From Lutraria lutraria (lineage: Eukaryota; Mollusca; Bivalvia; Venerida; Mactridae), in assembly GCA_964023205.1 (NCBI GenBank), contig OZ026835.1:38847083-38911082 (forward strand): a stretch of 64,000 nt of DNA. The letters run 5' to 3'. The notes under the pieces were generated by a model. The model had not been told where the DNA came from. It ran no database searches and saw only the letters and a list, made by a program, of their open reading frames with translations. The translations under genes were made by a program, and so were the position numbers. Numbering within the stretch: the stretch's first letter is position 1; every line of letters begins with the position of its first letter. This document shows positions 26,401 to 41,400 of this stretch, piece after piece.

Positions 26401-29400
26401 GTTATTATGATTATCAGTTTCTATGTAGTCCTCTTTGTGAGTTTAGAAAATTCCTTCCTGTATGAATGAACTATTGAGTACCAATATGCTTATCTTTCAG
26501 TCTGTATGTACAATGGTATGAGATTTGAACTTGGGGAAATGTTTCCTAATCTTTATGATCCTTGTGAAGACTGTGTATGTAAGGCTGGGTCTGTACAATG
26601 TGACAGAAAAGTCTGTGCTGTACCAAACTGCCGTAATCCATCATACCCTCCTGGTTCTTGTTGTCCTGTGTGCTCAGGTAAGTTTGTGACTATATCAGGT
26701 TGTGTTGGTCATTAACCAAGCTTATTTCTTTGCTCTAACGCTAACCCCGTATTGAAAATTATGTATGCTTTTGTTTTATTTTGGGATTTTATTTGCAAAA
26801 TGAGGTATAGAATTTTATTTCCACCACATGATTGTGCCTCCATCACAGTCTTTTCCAGTTCAAAATATTTTTCTCTGGCCTGCATGTGAAATAGCCAAGG
26901 TGTCTACTGTCACCTTTAAAGATGGAAATATCACTTTATGATTTGCTGACAGTGTGACAAAAATAAATTACTCAAGATGTACGTACATGAGAGAATGAAA
27001 TTTCCATTTAAGTTTTAAAAGAATTTGTAGAAATTGAGGATGTGTTGTAATTACAGTCAAGCCTGTGCTAGCAGCCACCACTGAATAAAGGTCACTCTTA
27101 GAATAAACGCCATTCGTCTTAAAATCATCATTAATAATTTTAAACAAAATGACCTCCAAATAAAGGCCATCTGTACAAAAGGCCATATTTTGTCTTTCCC
27201 AAAGGTGGCCTTTGTCCACATGCTTGACTGTATGGTTATGTTATAATGATGATCATTCATTGAGAACTATCGAGATTTAATCCTTCATGTTTCTATTTAC
27301 CTGTAGATTGTACTTTCCAAGGCTTTATGTACAAGAATGGTGAAGACTTTCAGAATCCAACCCGACCGTGTGAACAGTGTTTATGTTTGGAGGGTAAAGT
27401 GGCGTGTGATACAAGACGATGTGTCAAGGTACCTTAAACGTACGGCCAACGTCTCACATTCTAATTGACTTTGTCACGTTTTCGCATAATACTCACATGC
27501 AGCTTATATTGTACCATGTGATCTGTGTGGTCAGTTTGACCGTCTCACAAAAAAATGTGTAGAAAAATGAAGCCTGATATTTAGAGGTCATGATGCTTGT
27601 AGTGTATATCATGTCATATGTAGGGTACTGATGTTAATACTGTTCATTTATATTGTTTATCTTGTATTTATTGTGGAGAAATAATTTGACTACAAAATGG
27701 TCATAGATTGTGAAATAAGTGTGATTTTAAGTCACTCACCATAGTATGTAGAAAATGTTAATAAATGGCGTAATAGATTCATAGCAACACTACCTGGTAC
27801 ATGGAGAAATTACAATGTTAGGATACAAATTGATCATTAAATTAATTGATAATTAAATAAACATGTGTATATTAAATTTTCTATTCTACAAATTGAAATG
27901 TTTGGGTTCAGTTTGATTTCAGTTCTATGAACAAACATTTTCTAGATCAAACACTATAAGCCCATTTTCTGAAGTAGATATATTTTATGTATACATCATA
28001 TCATATTATAATATCAAATATCATTTCATATATCTTGAATGACAACTTTAATTCATTTTTTTCACTTATGATACAGAGGCTTATGTTTTCTTCATTGTTT
28101 AAATTCTAAAACATTTATATGTCAGTTGTCACAGAAACGATTTGATTATCAAAACCATCACCATGTCAAAGGTTAAATTTTTTAAAACCACTGGAATTGT
28201 CTTATCTCGTCTCCATTTCTTCATTTACCTAACAGCACAGATATTATTAAACAGAACAGGATATATAAAGTGTTTGCTTTTTATGCTCTGGCCATTCGAA
28301 ATGATAGAAGGATATATTAAAGTGTTGCCCCTGTCCATCCATTGGTTTCCGAGCGATAACTCAAGAAATAGTTCATGGATTGGTTTCATATTTTACATGA
28401 AGTTGTATAATGATAAAATACAGTTCAAGTTTGATTTCGTTAAAATCCAAACTTTTTCACAAGAGTTATGGCCCCTTTTGTATTAGCTCTCAGTGCGGGC
28501 ATTAATATAGTGTCCTCCGGACACATAATTCCTAGTTTGTGTTATAAAGTCATCTGTACTCAGGCCATACTTTCTATGGACTATTTTGTTAGTGTTTGAT
28601 TAATTTCTCTGTGTTAGATATTCATTTATTAGATTGAAGACTTAGTATTATGTTGATTGTTTATTGTAAATGATAAATGTTGTATGTTCTATTTTGGCAT
28701 ATATAATATTACCTCAATGTTTTATTATTCCATTTTTTTGTATTTTATATAAATGTTGTATGTGTATAGGAAATAAATTAAATTAGAAAATATTTGTTTG
28801 TTATCAATATCTTGTATATCTTGTACAATGTTGAGTGTAAAACAAAGGACCAATCAAGGTATTAATATAGTCAAACCTGTTTTTGCAACCACCTCTTGAA
28901 TGATAAACACCTTGTAAAGGTAATTCTTTGAAAAATCTTCATTGACTCAAACTGACTTTAAGGACCTCAGATCTGTCAATAAAGGTTACATTTTGCCTTA
29001 ACCAAGAGTGGCCTATGTTAAAAGGTTTGACTGTACTTTAACTTGGTATGCAATAAATGAAACCTTCATATTATAGTTCAGTTAGATCTCTTCTGTCTTT
29101 GGTCACTGATCAAAGCCGTCTGGGAAGTTTGCAGGAACACATATTGGGCAGTATTGATTTTAATTGGGAACTTTTTCTGACAATGTATTAATTCCACTTG
29201 TATAAGTACAATATTGGATGATTATGAGACCATTCAGATAAAACACTACAGTTAACATGTGTTTTAATATATGTTCATTCAATTGTACAATACAATATAT
29301 GTTAATATATGTGTGTCTCACATAGAGCATGTTTGTAAAACTGCACCAAAAAGCTATATATATACATGTGTAATTGTTATTTGAAAATTTTGGAAGTTTG

Positions 29401-32400
29401 CACATTATTTGGCACAATGCTGATCATACTGTTAGTCTTGTATTTCTGTATGTTTGAAAGGAAATCATAGCATGCTGTTTTAGAATATTTCAAATTGTAA
29501 TGTAACATTTTATAACAATTGCTGATGTGAAGTTAGTTTGACATGAGTATTTCTACAGGTGACTTGTCGGTACCCAATGTTCAAGGACTGTTGTCCTGTA
29601 TGTACAGACTGTTTGTACCTTGGATCAAGGTACCAGAATGGTGAGACCTTCCTCAGTGAAGATGGATGTAGACAGTGTGTGTGTCGTCATGGTGATGTTC
29701 AATGTGATGTACCATTGACTTGTCCTCCTGTAACATGTACTGATCCAATCACATCTAGCTGCTGTAAACATTGTACAGACTGTCAATACAAGGTTAGTTG
29801 TTTACGTATTTAGTTGTTGAATTTCACTGGTAAAAATATTTATAATATTGTGATGTGGGTTGTTCTGTTACATTTAATATACAACACATGTGACCAATAA
29901 ATGACAGCAATTATTTACCGGTAACAATGGTTCAAGAGTTATTTTCTCAAGTATTCATATTATTTAGTGTTAGAAAGTGTCCTGTTTTCTGACTTATTGA
30001 TTAAAAGGAGATAGTAGTCCATGTTGTTAGGTTTGTCTGAAGCGCCGCCATGTTGAAATTTGCATTAAACTGTATGGAGAATATTGCCTGCCATACAATA
30101 AGCCAGAGAAGGATCATGTTAATCTGTGCTAATTTATCCATAGTCATATTTCAAACTTGATAGACTGATCATTTTTATTTCTAATAAGGAATTAACAAAC
30201 TTAACGGAAACGACAGATTTAACGATACCATTGCCACAAAATCTTAATGAAACATTTTTGGTATAAATGCTTTTTTTGTTTACAGGGAGACATTATGACA
30301 AATGGGAGCCAATGGATCGACAAAGATGATGAATGTACACAATGTGTTTGCCTAGATGGAAATGTGTCATGTGAGACATTGCCATGCCAACCAGTGTCAT
30401 GTGACAATCCTGCTCATGGGAAATGTTGTCCTACATGCACAGACTGCAACTACTACGGTCAGATTGTACGAGATGGTGCACAAGTGAACAGCGTGATACA
30501 GCCCTGTGAAGTGTGTCAATGCATGATGGGTAATCTAACATGTCACCCGAAGTCGTGTCCCACCGCATCATGTTCTCATCCAGTGTCTGATGAATGCTGT
30601 CTAGTTTGCGAACGTTGCTATTTTAATGGAAGAGTTTACAGCAATTTGGCCATATTTATAAATACAATAGATAGTTGTGAACAATGTGTTTGTGATCAAG
30701 GTACTGTGACTTGTTCAGACATTTGTATTGCTGACCAATGTGAATATGGTAATAAACGTTATAAAACTGGAGAGACATTCATGTCCCTGTCTGATCCCTG
30801 TGAAGAATGTATTTGTGAAAGAGGTCAAGCAAGGTGTTACAGGCAGTCATGTCCCCTTATAACATGTACACACCCAAGTTTTAGTGGTTGTTGTCCTTGG
30901 TGTACAGACTGTAGTGATGGTCATACTGTGTATAGTAATGGTGAAAACTTCAGGAAGGACTGTTCTGACTGTACATGTTTTGGCAAGTATACCAAATCAT
31001 TACTAAAAGCCATATTTATATGTTAATTGTTTTATTACACAGTGTACAGGTATGCAGATTAAGCTTGTGTACATTTTGTGTTGACAATATGTGAACATTT
31101 ACTAACTTCTCAATGTGTGTAATACAGTACTTTTATGCTATAATGTGTGATATATAGATGTGAATTTTACAAAATACAAATCCCAAAAATGGTTATCAGA
31201 ACTAAACAAAACTTTATAAGTGACTTGTCAAAACAATACAAATAAGCACAAAGTGATGTCATGTGATATCATTGAACATTATTACAAACCCCAATTTTAA
31301 TTAACATTAATTTTATATCTATATTGGATTCTAATAATGTTTGTTTATTTGAGTTTTACGTCCCTTTTCAACAATCAACCCTTTTCAAATCAGAGTCATA
31401 TGAGATGGACATTTCACCTAACCATTGTTCCTTGGATGAACCAGTACTAGACTCTCATCATGCATAAACAACTGCCTACTGTCTAACAGAGATATGGTCG
31501 GTAGCAGGGCTCGACACCACAATCGACCCTCCATCAGTGAGAGGTGACAGCGTTATGAATTCATCGACCTTAACCACTCGACCTAGGATTGGATTCAATT
31601 AATTTTTTGTGTGGTATATTAATGTAAGTTTTATATTAAAATATTTCCAGATGGTGACATTACATGTGTGGACGTATTATGTGACAATGAATCATGTGAT
31701 GATCCTGTATTACATGATTGTTGTCCTGCATGCAATACAACATGTATGTACCAAGGATACAGATATAATGATAGAGACATTATTCTTGATGACACCAAGC
31801 CATGTGAACATTGTTCATGTCAGGTATGTACTCAAAGAACATTCTATACATCCATGATTGATAGAGCATGTCTTATGTAATGATAAACACTACCCTACCC
31901 ACTTCCATATCAGTCATTGAATTATTGTACTAATAATGGGCAACATGGTTTACATAATAATACATAGTTCCCACATCTACAATATTTACCTTCCTTGGTG
32001 GCAATCTAATTAAGTTTAATTTGACTAGCATTGAGGATATTTATATTTTTGTTCTGATAATTCTAAATATAGAATTTTCATATGTGACTAATGCATTTTC
32101 TTAAACCTGATATGCCTATGGCTTTTCCAACTTCATTATAAAGTTATTTTTGTAAATTGAGTTGTTTAATAACCTTTTTTTCTATTAAACACATAAAAAA
32201 GAAATACAACCTTTAGAACATAAACTTGAATATAGCTATGGAAGACATGAATTAAGTTTGTCAATGGTTCGGTCAAAATTCTGTATCTATATTACTGTAT
32301 AAATTAGATACATAAAAACTTTCTGTAAAATGGCCTACACAATGATGTTGTTTTATTTTCTCAATTTTGACTGGACCTTTCACCAAATCCTGAACTATGA

Positions 32401-35400
32401 CCATGCTTAATACAGGCACTTGTGCTCTTAGTCAGGACATCACAGTATCGCAATATGTGTTGATGCAATATAAGTTATGTCATATTGTTGCACCACCTAC
32501 ACAGAACTAATACTATAACTACAACCTGGCACTGGGATGTAGATATCAGTATTATCTAATAGACCTCTGCTTGCAGTAAGACGGATGCTAGTGATGATTA
32601 TTGCCATACATAGCCCAGCATACAATAGTGCTTGTTAGGAACAATGACCACAAGCCCGTACTATATACTGGGAAACTTCTGGCTACAAAATTAATTCCTG
32701 GTCATCTGAGGGTCTGTATTATAAAAGATCATCCAAATTAAATGAATATTAGAATTGTGGTTACAATTACAGTAGAATATTCAATATATGTCAAAATAGA
32801 ATTATTAAAAAGAAATACAACCTTTAGAAAATATACATAAATTTGAATTTAGCTATGGAAGACATGAAATAGCTATATAAAAATAATTTAGTTTGTCAAT
32901 GGTTTGGTCAAAATTCTGTTTCTATATTACTGTATAAATTAGACACACATATAAACTTTCTGTAAAATGGTCTACATAATTATTTATTTTCTCAATTTTG
33001 ACTGGACCTTTCACCAAATCCTGAACTATGACCTTGTTTAATACTTGTCATTATGTCACTGGTGCTCTCAATCAGGACATCACATTATTGCAATATATTG
33101 CATTACAGGTTATGTTACATTGTTGCACCCCCTACAAATTATAGACAGATATTATAACATTCAACCAGTCACTGGGATGTAGACAAAAGATCTAATAGAT
33201 CTCTGCTTGCAGTAAGACTGATTCTAGTGATGATTATTGCCATACATAGCCCAGCATACAATAGTGCTTGTTAGGAACAATGACTACAAGCCCATACTGT
33301 ATACTGGGAAACTTCTGGCTACAAAATTAATTCCTGGTCATCTGAGGGTCTGTGTTATAAAACACCATCCAAATATCAGACTGGTAATAAAATACAATCT
33401 AGTTTAGCTATATAAATTTTTTTATTTATATTCTGTTATTTAAAAAAATTATTATTTTAAATAGAAACAAATAAAAATGTTTGTTCATTATTTATTTTTT
33501 GTAAAAAAGGCTATATTATAAAAAAAGCTCTATGATGAAGGTAAGTCCATATGGGAGGTTGCGGTGAGGGTCGTTCACTGATAGATGACACTATGAAACA
33601 TATCTGCAAGCACAGTATTGTGCTAGTAGTTTGAGTCAAACCAGCCCAATAAAGTACATGCAAACATAAAATCATATATAATCAATGTAGAATAAAAATG
33701 TAGAATTTCTATATGTTGAGATAAATAGGATAATTGCAAGCACTGGATTGTGCTATTTGTTAATTTATCAACAGCACAACACAGTAAATGCTATCATACT
33801 ATTTAGATCAGGGTCCTTTACTAAAACCATCCCAATGCGTATTGTAGATCTTGAAGAGTTTTACATGGAACAAATTCCCAGCATCATAAAGTGCTAGTAA
33901 TAAATGACACACAAGCACATTATGACACTAAGACTTGTAACATGTACTAAGAGTCAAGTTAAGTCTAAATATATTTCATGATACATTAATAAATAAGGTT
34001 AACTGTTGACGTTTCAAATGTAGTTTTATATTACATATAGGGTCAGGAAAGACTTGGTGCAGGGACATGTGTCGCCCCGCATCAAGAAAATCCCAACCTA
34101 CATGTAACACAGTTTTAGTCTTATGTCTCACCATGAATTATTGTATTATTAGTGTAGCTACAGATAAGTATGTGAGCACATGATTGTGCTAGTGTTTATA
34201 TTCACAACAAGCATCAACCAAGTGCCCCCAAACTTAAACTGTAAATAAAATAATTTAAAAAATCCACAAGTTATAGTATAACACTATATATTTGCAAGCA
34301 CATGATTGTGCTAGTTAGTTATATAACACTAGCAACAACCAAGTACCTGCCAACATATAGTGTTCTCCTTTTTTATTTACCTCTAGTGACTAAGTCCTGG
34401 TTTCCTATTAAAGTTTTAGCCTTTATTTTTGCAAGCACATGATTGTGCTAATAATTTATACCACACTAGCATCAACCAAGTGATTGCAAAAATGAAGTCC
34501 ACATAGTACATTACTTGGATGACTGTATGTGAGATACTGATTTGAAATTAGAAAATCACCCTATTTATATGAATTGTCGCTAATTGAAAATGTTGACAGG
34601 TGCCAAGTAATGAGCAACAGTTCAGGAAGCCGTATCACCAGAAAAGGTCCAAACTTATATTGTACAATTATAATTTCTTTTGTTTTCAATTTGCAAACTG
34701 TCACCTTGTTTGTTAGTTGGATTTGATCACTTCTCATATTGTCACACTTAGTTGAGTATTCAGTAGCAATATGGCCCCTTTTTGATAATTAGACAGGAAG
34801 GGTGTGATATGGTAGAAATTAGTAATTCACAGTTTGTCACAGTGGGGGTCTATTGTTACATGTCAACTTGTTAATTTGTTTTATTGTGTCTTGGAAATTG
34901 ATAATCAATTATATTATGTATTACTCCTTTGATAAGCAATTATACTAAGTTTATTCAAAATAGGGTTTCCTGAATTACAATGGTTTAATTGCAATTTGAG
35001 TAAAAAGTAGAAAATCTGTTTTATTAAAATAAAAATTTCAGCAAAATGTATACCAGGTTGACTTTCTCTACAAATGTATTCTTTTTTATGCATAATGAGA
35101 AAATGTTATATTAAAATTCTAAAAGTCACCATGTTATTGACAGATAAATATTCTGTATTAATCATAACCTATGGGTTAATTTTGTTTATAAAATGTTTTA
35201 TAAAATATGAACATTATTAATGATTTTGGCAGAGACATAGATAACAGAGATTGGCAACTTTTTATACATTCTGTAGCAAGTAAAACTCAAAAACCAAATT
35301 ACATACCGGTACATACATAAATTATACTTTTTCTGAATTTGACTTTAGCTGGAAATAATATTTTGTTATATTTTCTAAGTTAATTTTTAGCTATATCCAC

Positions 35401-38400
35401 TAAAATGTAATTGGCCTGAAAAAAATTGGTACCAGTAGATATTTGTTTAAAATATGACATTAGTAGCTAGTATAAACATGGGTGTAATAAAACAGGTAAT
35501 AGGTAATAACTGAAGTTGCTTATCCCTGTTATCTATTTCTCTGATTTTGGTGATAATACATTCCTACAATTTGAATTGAAATATAAATCCCAAATTGTCC
35601 TGTAAAATTTAATTGAAATTTTGGCTGACTTTCTGAACCTTAATATTTCATTGTGAGACAAATAGAATTATTATAACAAAAAGCAGATAGTAAGTGTGTG
35701 AAAAAATGCCATTATTGAATCTTTTACATCTTAATAAGTATTATAATCTATAATATTGTCCATTCAGCTAATTTCATACATTTTGTATATACATTGTAGT
35801 TGCCTTTTTCCATTAATTGAAGATTTGCATCCATAATATTTTGTACTGCAAAAATATATTAGATGATAATCTAAGGTGATACTTCTGAATCCTGAATAAG
35901 TAGGGGTTTCAGTTTGAGAAAGGATTAGGCTGTATTGAAAAAATATACTACAGGTTATTACTATTACAACAAAATGAGGGAGGTGAATTTTCCTTAACTC
36001 ACAGTTTTATAGTAGTCTAACTATATGATAAAAGTGTCTTTCAGATGCATTTAAAAATCAACCATTCAATATTTAAATCCTTGTAAAAAACTATATAATT
36101 TTTATATAATCTATGGCTTCTAGTGTTACATTGTGCCTTGAAAAGAATATGCTGTTTTAGATATAACTATTTTCAAGTTTTGAATGTTTATTTGGCATAA
36201 ACGTAATTGGTTGTTGCCAAGCCATGTTATTTCATGTAACTACACTTTAAATTATTCATATATTCAAGTAAAAAAACAATAAAATTATTATTTTAATGTT
36301 GGATAAATAACTGAAATTTAAAATCTATTTTTCTTGTTAAAAACTCCTGAAAATGTCTATATTTGTTTATTCATATTTTAAAATGATTTAAATATCTAGT
36401 GGTATGTTTATAGCTGTTTGTTTTTCTTTAACTATACCAAATAATGTTATGCAAATATAAATGTAACCATGTTATACCATTCTATTTTTATAATTACATG
36501 TAGATATTTGTTCAAGAGATTCTCATAGAATAATGAATTAAGTATTTCGTATATGATTGATACCTTTGTATACATTTTTTTCTAACCCACATTTTTTTTT
36601 CGCTGGAATTTATTAATATATGAGCTTTTAAGTATTAAATGTATTTCTATTTTTTTCTATGTATTTCATTGGCATAGAAAAAGAGGACATTCTTCCGAGT
36701 CTATGAATGTTTCATCTTGATTATTGCAGTAATAATTTATGGCTTGTATGTCTGTTTTCAGTTCATGCTTTGTGAAGACATTTTTTTTTCTTTGAAGGAC
36801 TAAATGTATTATGTGATTATACAACCCCTATTGAATTTTACTAGTCCCAGGTTAAACAAAGTAAATTTCATTATTTCTTACTGCTGTCTTTACAGCAATA
36901 AGTCCCTCCCAATATTTTAACCAGTAAGTATAAGCCCCTCCCAATATTTCACTAACAGGAATAGGCTCCTCCCATTACCTTAACTTGCCAAACAAAGTCC
37001 CTCCCATTACCTTTACAGAAATTATAATCAAATGAATTAACACCAAGTTTAATAATCAAAACTTCTCCCACTAAATTATCCTTTTTAATACACACATGTC
37101 ATATTTTGAAATTGCGTTTTGAATAAAACATTCATTCAAAAAAGTTTGTATGTTAATTTTCTACTGACTTATATTATGACTCATTTCATCACTGAAACAC
37201 CATTTAGAGAATCCTTTAAATAATTGTATCTTAAAAGAAAATAACAGAAATGTTAAACTGAGTTCTAATAATACAATTAGGTAATCTAAGAAAGTTTTGG
37301 CTTTGGTTAATAATATCAAGACTTGATGGAGGTTATTATTTCGAGGGCTCAGCGCAACACTGTCGTAACTTGTTCTTATTTCAATATGAGTTACGCCACT
37401 TTTGCATTGAACCCTCAATTTGAAATTTTGTCATGGTTCTTATTGTGCTCATAAGAGAATTTTTCACCACCATATAAATCAAACCTGTGAACAAAGATCA
37501 TCATTGAGAAAGATTTTGTCCCAACACGTCTTTGTTGTACAGTTTTGTCCATCCGATAATATATTATGTTGTTAATAAATGCCTCTATGCCCAGTTCTGT
37601 ACTGTCTCTAAAATGACCATAGCTGTCGAATGGGTAGTTAAACAACAGATAAATAAAAACAATGCCTCATTTCACCTTTACTCTTAACATTTATTTTATT
37701 ATAAATTCAAACATCTGACTTTAGTAGTGTAAAGAATGGGCACATGCACATTTATGTTTATATATATATATACATGTATGTACATAAATAAATCTTAATG
37801 CTTGTTCTCATTCTTATTTTATCAATTTTTTTCTATCCAAAAACCATTTGTTTTTGAATACCTATATACCTACCTACAGAAAACAAACTTTAAAATAGTT
37901 CTTTTGTCTAATCAACTCGACATTTTGAGTACAGAGTGTCAAACCAAACAGAGGGATCACAAACTGTATTCATGTTATTATACATGTACTTGAAATCCAA
38001 CATTAATACAATTTATTAAAGGTTTTTATAATTGCTGAGATTAATCAAACCATAAAAATGTTTTGTTGCACAATATTTTAAATTATCTTTACAGAAATAA
38101 TATATCATTTTTATCTAAATCCCCTTTTTTAGAAATCATGGCGCTGACAGACCAGTGTATGTGGCCCCTTCAAATATAGACCATCCTGTGAATAAAGGCC
38201 ATTCTTTAAAAAAAAACAGTGATTATTTTTAACAAAATGACCTCCAAAGAAAGGCCACTTGTCAATAATGACTGCATTTAGTCTTTCCCAATGAACGCCA
38301 TTGTTCACAGGTTTGACTGTACATGAATTATGTTCACTTCTTAATTATGTTATTGTTTTGTGCAATTCAATTAATGAATTATGAAAATTTAATATAAAAA

Positions 38401-41400
38401 AAATAATTAAGCATTTTTTATTTTATTTTTTATACATTTTTTAAGTCCTGGAAGTGCGCATCTTTCTATAGACCAAGGCTTTGTCTAGTAGCATATTTAC
38501 CATGCATACTAAAATGAATTTGTACTAATTAAAACTTGATTATCTAATCATTGCCATCTTCATGCAATCAATCATCATATATATACCTTCCTTGCTAAAG
38601 ACCAACAATCTTCTATCTTTTCACTAAAGCAGATATTAGTAACACAATGAAATACAATAGTAAGTTTGACTATTTCCACAATTTTTAGCTCGGCAATATT
38701 CAAAGAAAAAGTAAAAATATAGTGATCACTTTGTCATCTGCATCTGTGCAAAAATTTTTTATGTAGCTCATAACTCAGAAACATGAAACTTCATAGATGG
38801 ATAGATCTAACTGAGGTGGTGATTGTTTGCACCGCTTGCAGTATGTGCTCTTATTATCGAGTTTTAAATTCCAAGAAATTTTTACTCTTTCTGATACAAC
38901 CTGATTACTCCTTGACACATTTAGTCTACTTACGCCTCATAATTTGTATATTTTAGGATGGTGAAGTTAAATGTGATGTTATAGATTGTCCGCCATGTTC
39001 AGATGGAGAGCATGAGATCTGGGTACATGGTCAGTGTTGCCCTACATGTAAACAGCCTGAACACAATGTTTGTATACATGATGGTAGATATATACAGGTA
39101 AAATATGTTAAATAATTGAATTCACTGTTTAAAATTATTGTTTACTTTATACTATTAAAAATTTGATAATAATCTCTTACTCAATTCTTGAATAGTCCTT
39201 ATATAAAAATGTATGATATACAGATAGTCTGCAATGGACATCGTTTTGTGAAAGATCTACTGTTAATGAAACATAATTGAACTAGAAATGTGTTCTTCCT
39301 TCTTGAAGTGAAAAAATAATAAAAATACATGATATATGAAAATACTCTAGTTGTAATCTGATGATTTGTCTTTTTTTATTATGTTGTTTTTTGTGTATGT
39401 TTCTTTTAAATGTATGTACATTATCACTGTATTTATGTATGCGTTGCATTTGCCATAAATTATTGCAATTGTATATGGCTAAAGGCATATGTTTTGGTGA
39501 TTGTCAATAAAGTTGAAATTTGATTCATTAACTTGATGTATTTCTTTATGCTAGTACTTATTGTTACAGGAAGGACACACCTGGACTGTTGATGAATGTA
39601 CTACCTGTGTATGTAAGGATGCTGTGGTTACTTGTACCAGTCAGCAGTGTCCACCACATAACTGTGATACAAACAATGTACCACAATCTCTACCTGGTAC
39701 ATGCTGTCCAGTTTGTGTGCCAAGTATGTTATATTTTAGAACAAAACTCAGGGCTGTAAGACTGTGTATTGTATGTAACATTATTGTACAGTTTACTGAG
39801 TAGACATTATTTTTCTCCATTGGTAGAGGTATGACATGTTTCCTGATATCAAGATAACCACTTGTATAAATACATGGGAGGTAACCTATGATAGAAATAC
39901 AAGGGAGATAATCCCTGATAGAAATACAAGGGTGATAACCACTGATATTATAGACTAGGGAGAAGGGTGATAACCACTGTTAGAAATACAAGGTTGATAA
40001 CAACTGTTGCAAACACTTGGGATATAACCAATGACAGAAATGTATTGGAGATTTCTCAAATATTCTTAATTAGAATCATTTTGGTAAAGTAAAAATCTAT
40101 AGAACATTATGACGGTACTTGTATTCCACATACCCATTAAACATTAGGACTATACATTTTGTATTTCAGAACCAGCAACTTGTGTAGTTTATGGAGATCC
40201 ACATTACCGTACATTTGATGGATTAACCATACACTTTCAGGGAACATGTAAATATATCATGTCAACAGATTGCAACAAGAATGATTACATGTATGTACCT
40301 CTGTCATAACTTATCATATTTCGTTTGTTGTATTGTAACTGTGAGGTTCAATTACAAAAAAGTAATGTCATTCTATCATGTACCCGGTAATTGTTTCATT
40401 AATTAACAAGTTAATAAAAGGATTTCAGACTCTAGTGTGAGCACTATGACTTTTAATGCCAAGTAAACATATGACTGCAAAAAAGTATAACTAATCATAA
40501 CATATTCTTATACCAAGAAGCTGACCAGCAAAAAATTATATAGATATTTTTTTATTGACTCCCACTCATGTGGTTCCATGTGCTTCCAAAGTTAGATGTT
40601 TCTTATTAACACAATATTTAGGCCAGCCTTAAAAAATTGTTTTGGGGTAACCCTACCCAGATAATGTTCAGTCGGAAGGTAGGTATGAAATATATATATT
40701 TTTTACAATATACATTGTACAGTGTTGAGGTACAACATGATAGTAGAGGTTTAGAACATGTATCCTGGGCTCAGAACTTTACCATCAAGATACAGGACTA
40801 TCATATTGATTTGTTACAACACCTGATTGTACAGGTAAGACATAAGTTAGTCATCAATGTTTAGTTTTCCCAGTAAATTGTTAATATACAGTTCGCTGTC
40901 TTACCTTAGGCTGTTGTCATGAGATTTGTATAAGCAATTCTTTTCAATTTGAATGTTTTGTTCAGTGGGTTTAGCACATTTTTTAATACAATATTTCAGT
41001 TACACACAGCAGCCAGTACACCTAGCCAGTTTTCCTTTACTGTTGTTTTAACCAGTACTTATTTACACTTCCAAAAGGAGTTGGTAACTTCTCCACATAT
41101 GGAGGAAAGTCAACAATTTTGTCAAAGTGTCATAGAAGGATATGACCTGTTGTAGACAGGATTAATGCCCAGATGGCTGGGCTACTAGTCCAGTGTACTA
41201 ACCACTGTACCACAGCTGAGGCCTAATTTGGTGAACCGTTACCAACTATTTTCAACGAGACCAATAATAAAATGTACCAGAAAATTGTAATATTTGTTAG
41301 AGCCATGAGTATTGATTACACATTCATATTGGAGCTTTTGTTAGAAAAAAAGTATTTACTGTCATTTTTTACAATGGTATATGTAATTCAAATATTACAC

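Larger units (their letters stand above)
31824..38956 (+). other. Intron 37, largest intron of the giant gene
   Basis: 7.1 kb, strongly AT-rich, no coding content seen. It contains the tandem duplication, the hairpin repeats, a CCTCCCA(A/T)TA-containing degenerate minisatellite (36895-37015), palindromic MITE copy 3 and MITE 38145-38319. Confidence 0.7.
15976..39723 (+). other. Tandem array of about 23 VWC domains (exons 19-39)
   Basis: Repeating modules of about 55-60 residues with the VWC signature C-x-x-x-G-x-x-Y-x-x-G ... C-x-x-C-x-C-x-x-G ... C ... C ... CCPxC. Introns recur at two fixed points: phase 1 between modules, and phase 0 mid-module after the CxC motif, usually followed by a D-G pair. 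Exon 36 (697 nt) holds several modules without introns. One module there (CYFNGRVYSN ... DICIADQ) lacks the CC..C tail. Tandem VWCs bind BMP/TGF-beta ligands in chordin, kielin and BMPER (family knowledge); the ligand here is unknown. Confidence 0.9.

Noticed and set aside
28142..28486. 114-residue frame in intron 34
   Set aside because: Overlaps sequence of dispersed-repeat type (GTTTCCGAGCGATAACTC); no domain and no splice support.
33600..34500. CRISPR-like spaced palindromes
   Set aside because: Spacers are not uniform, units are imperfect, and the locus is a eukaryotic intron.
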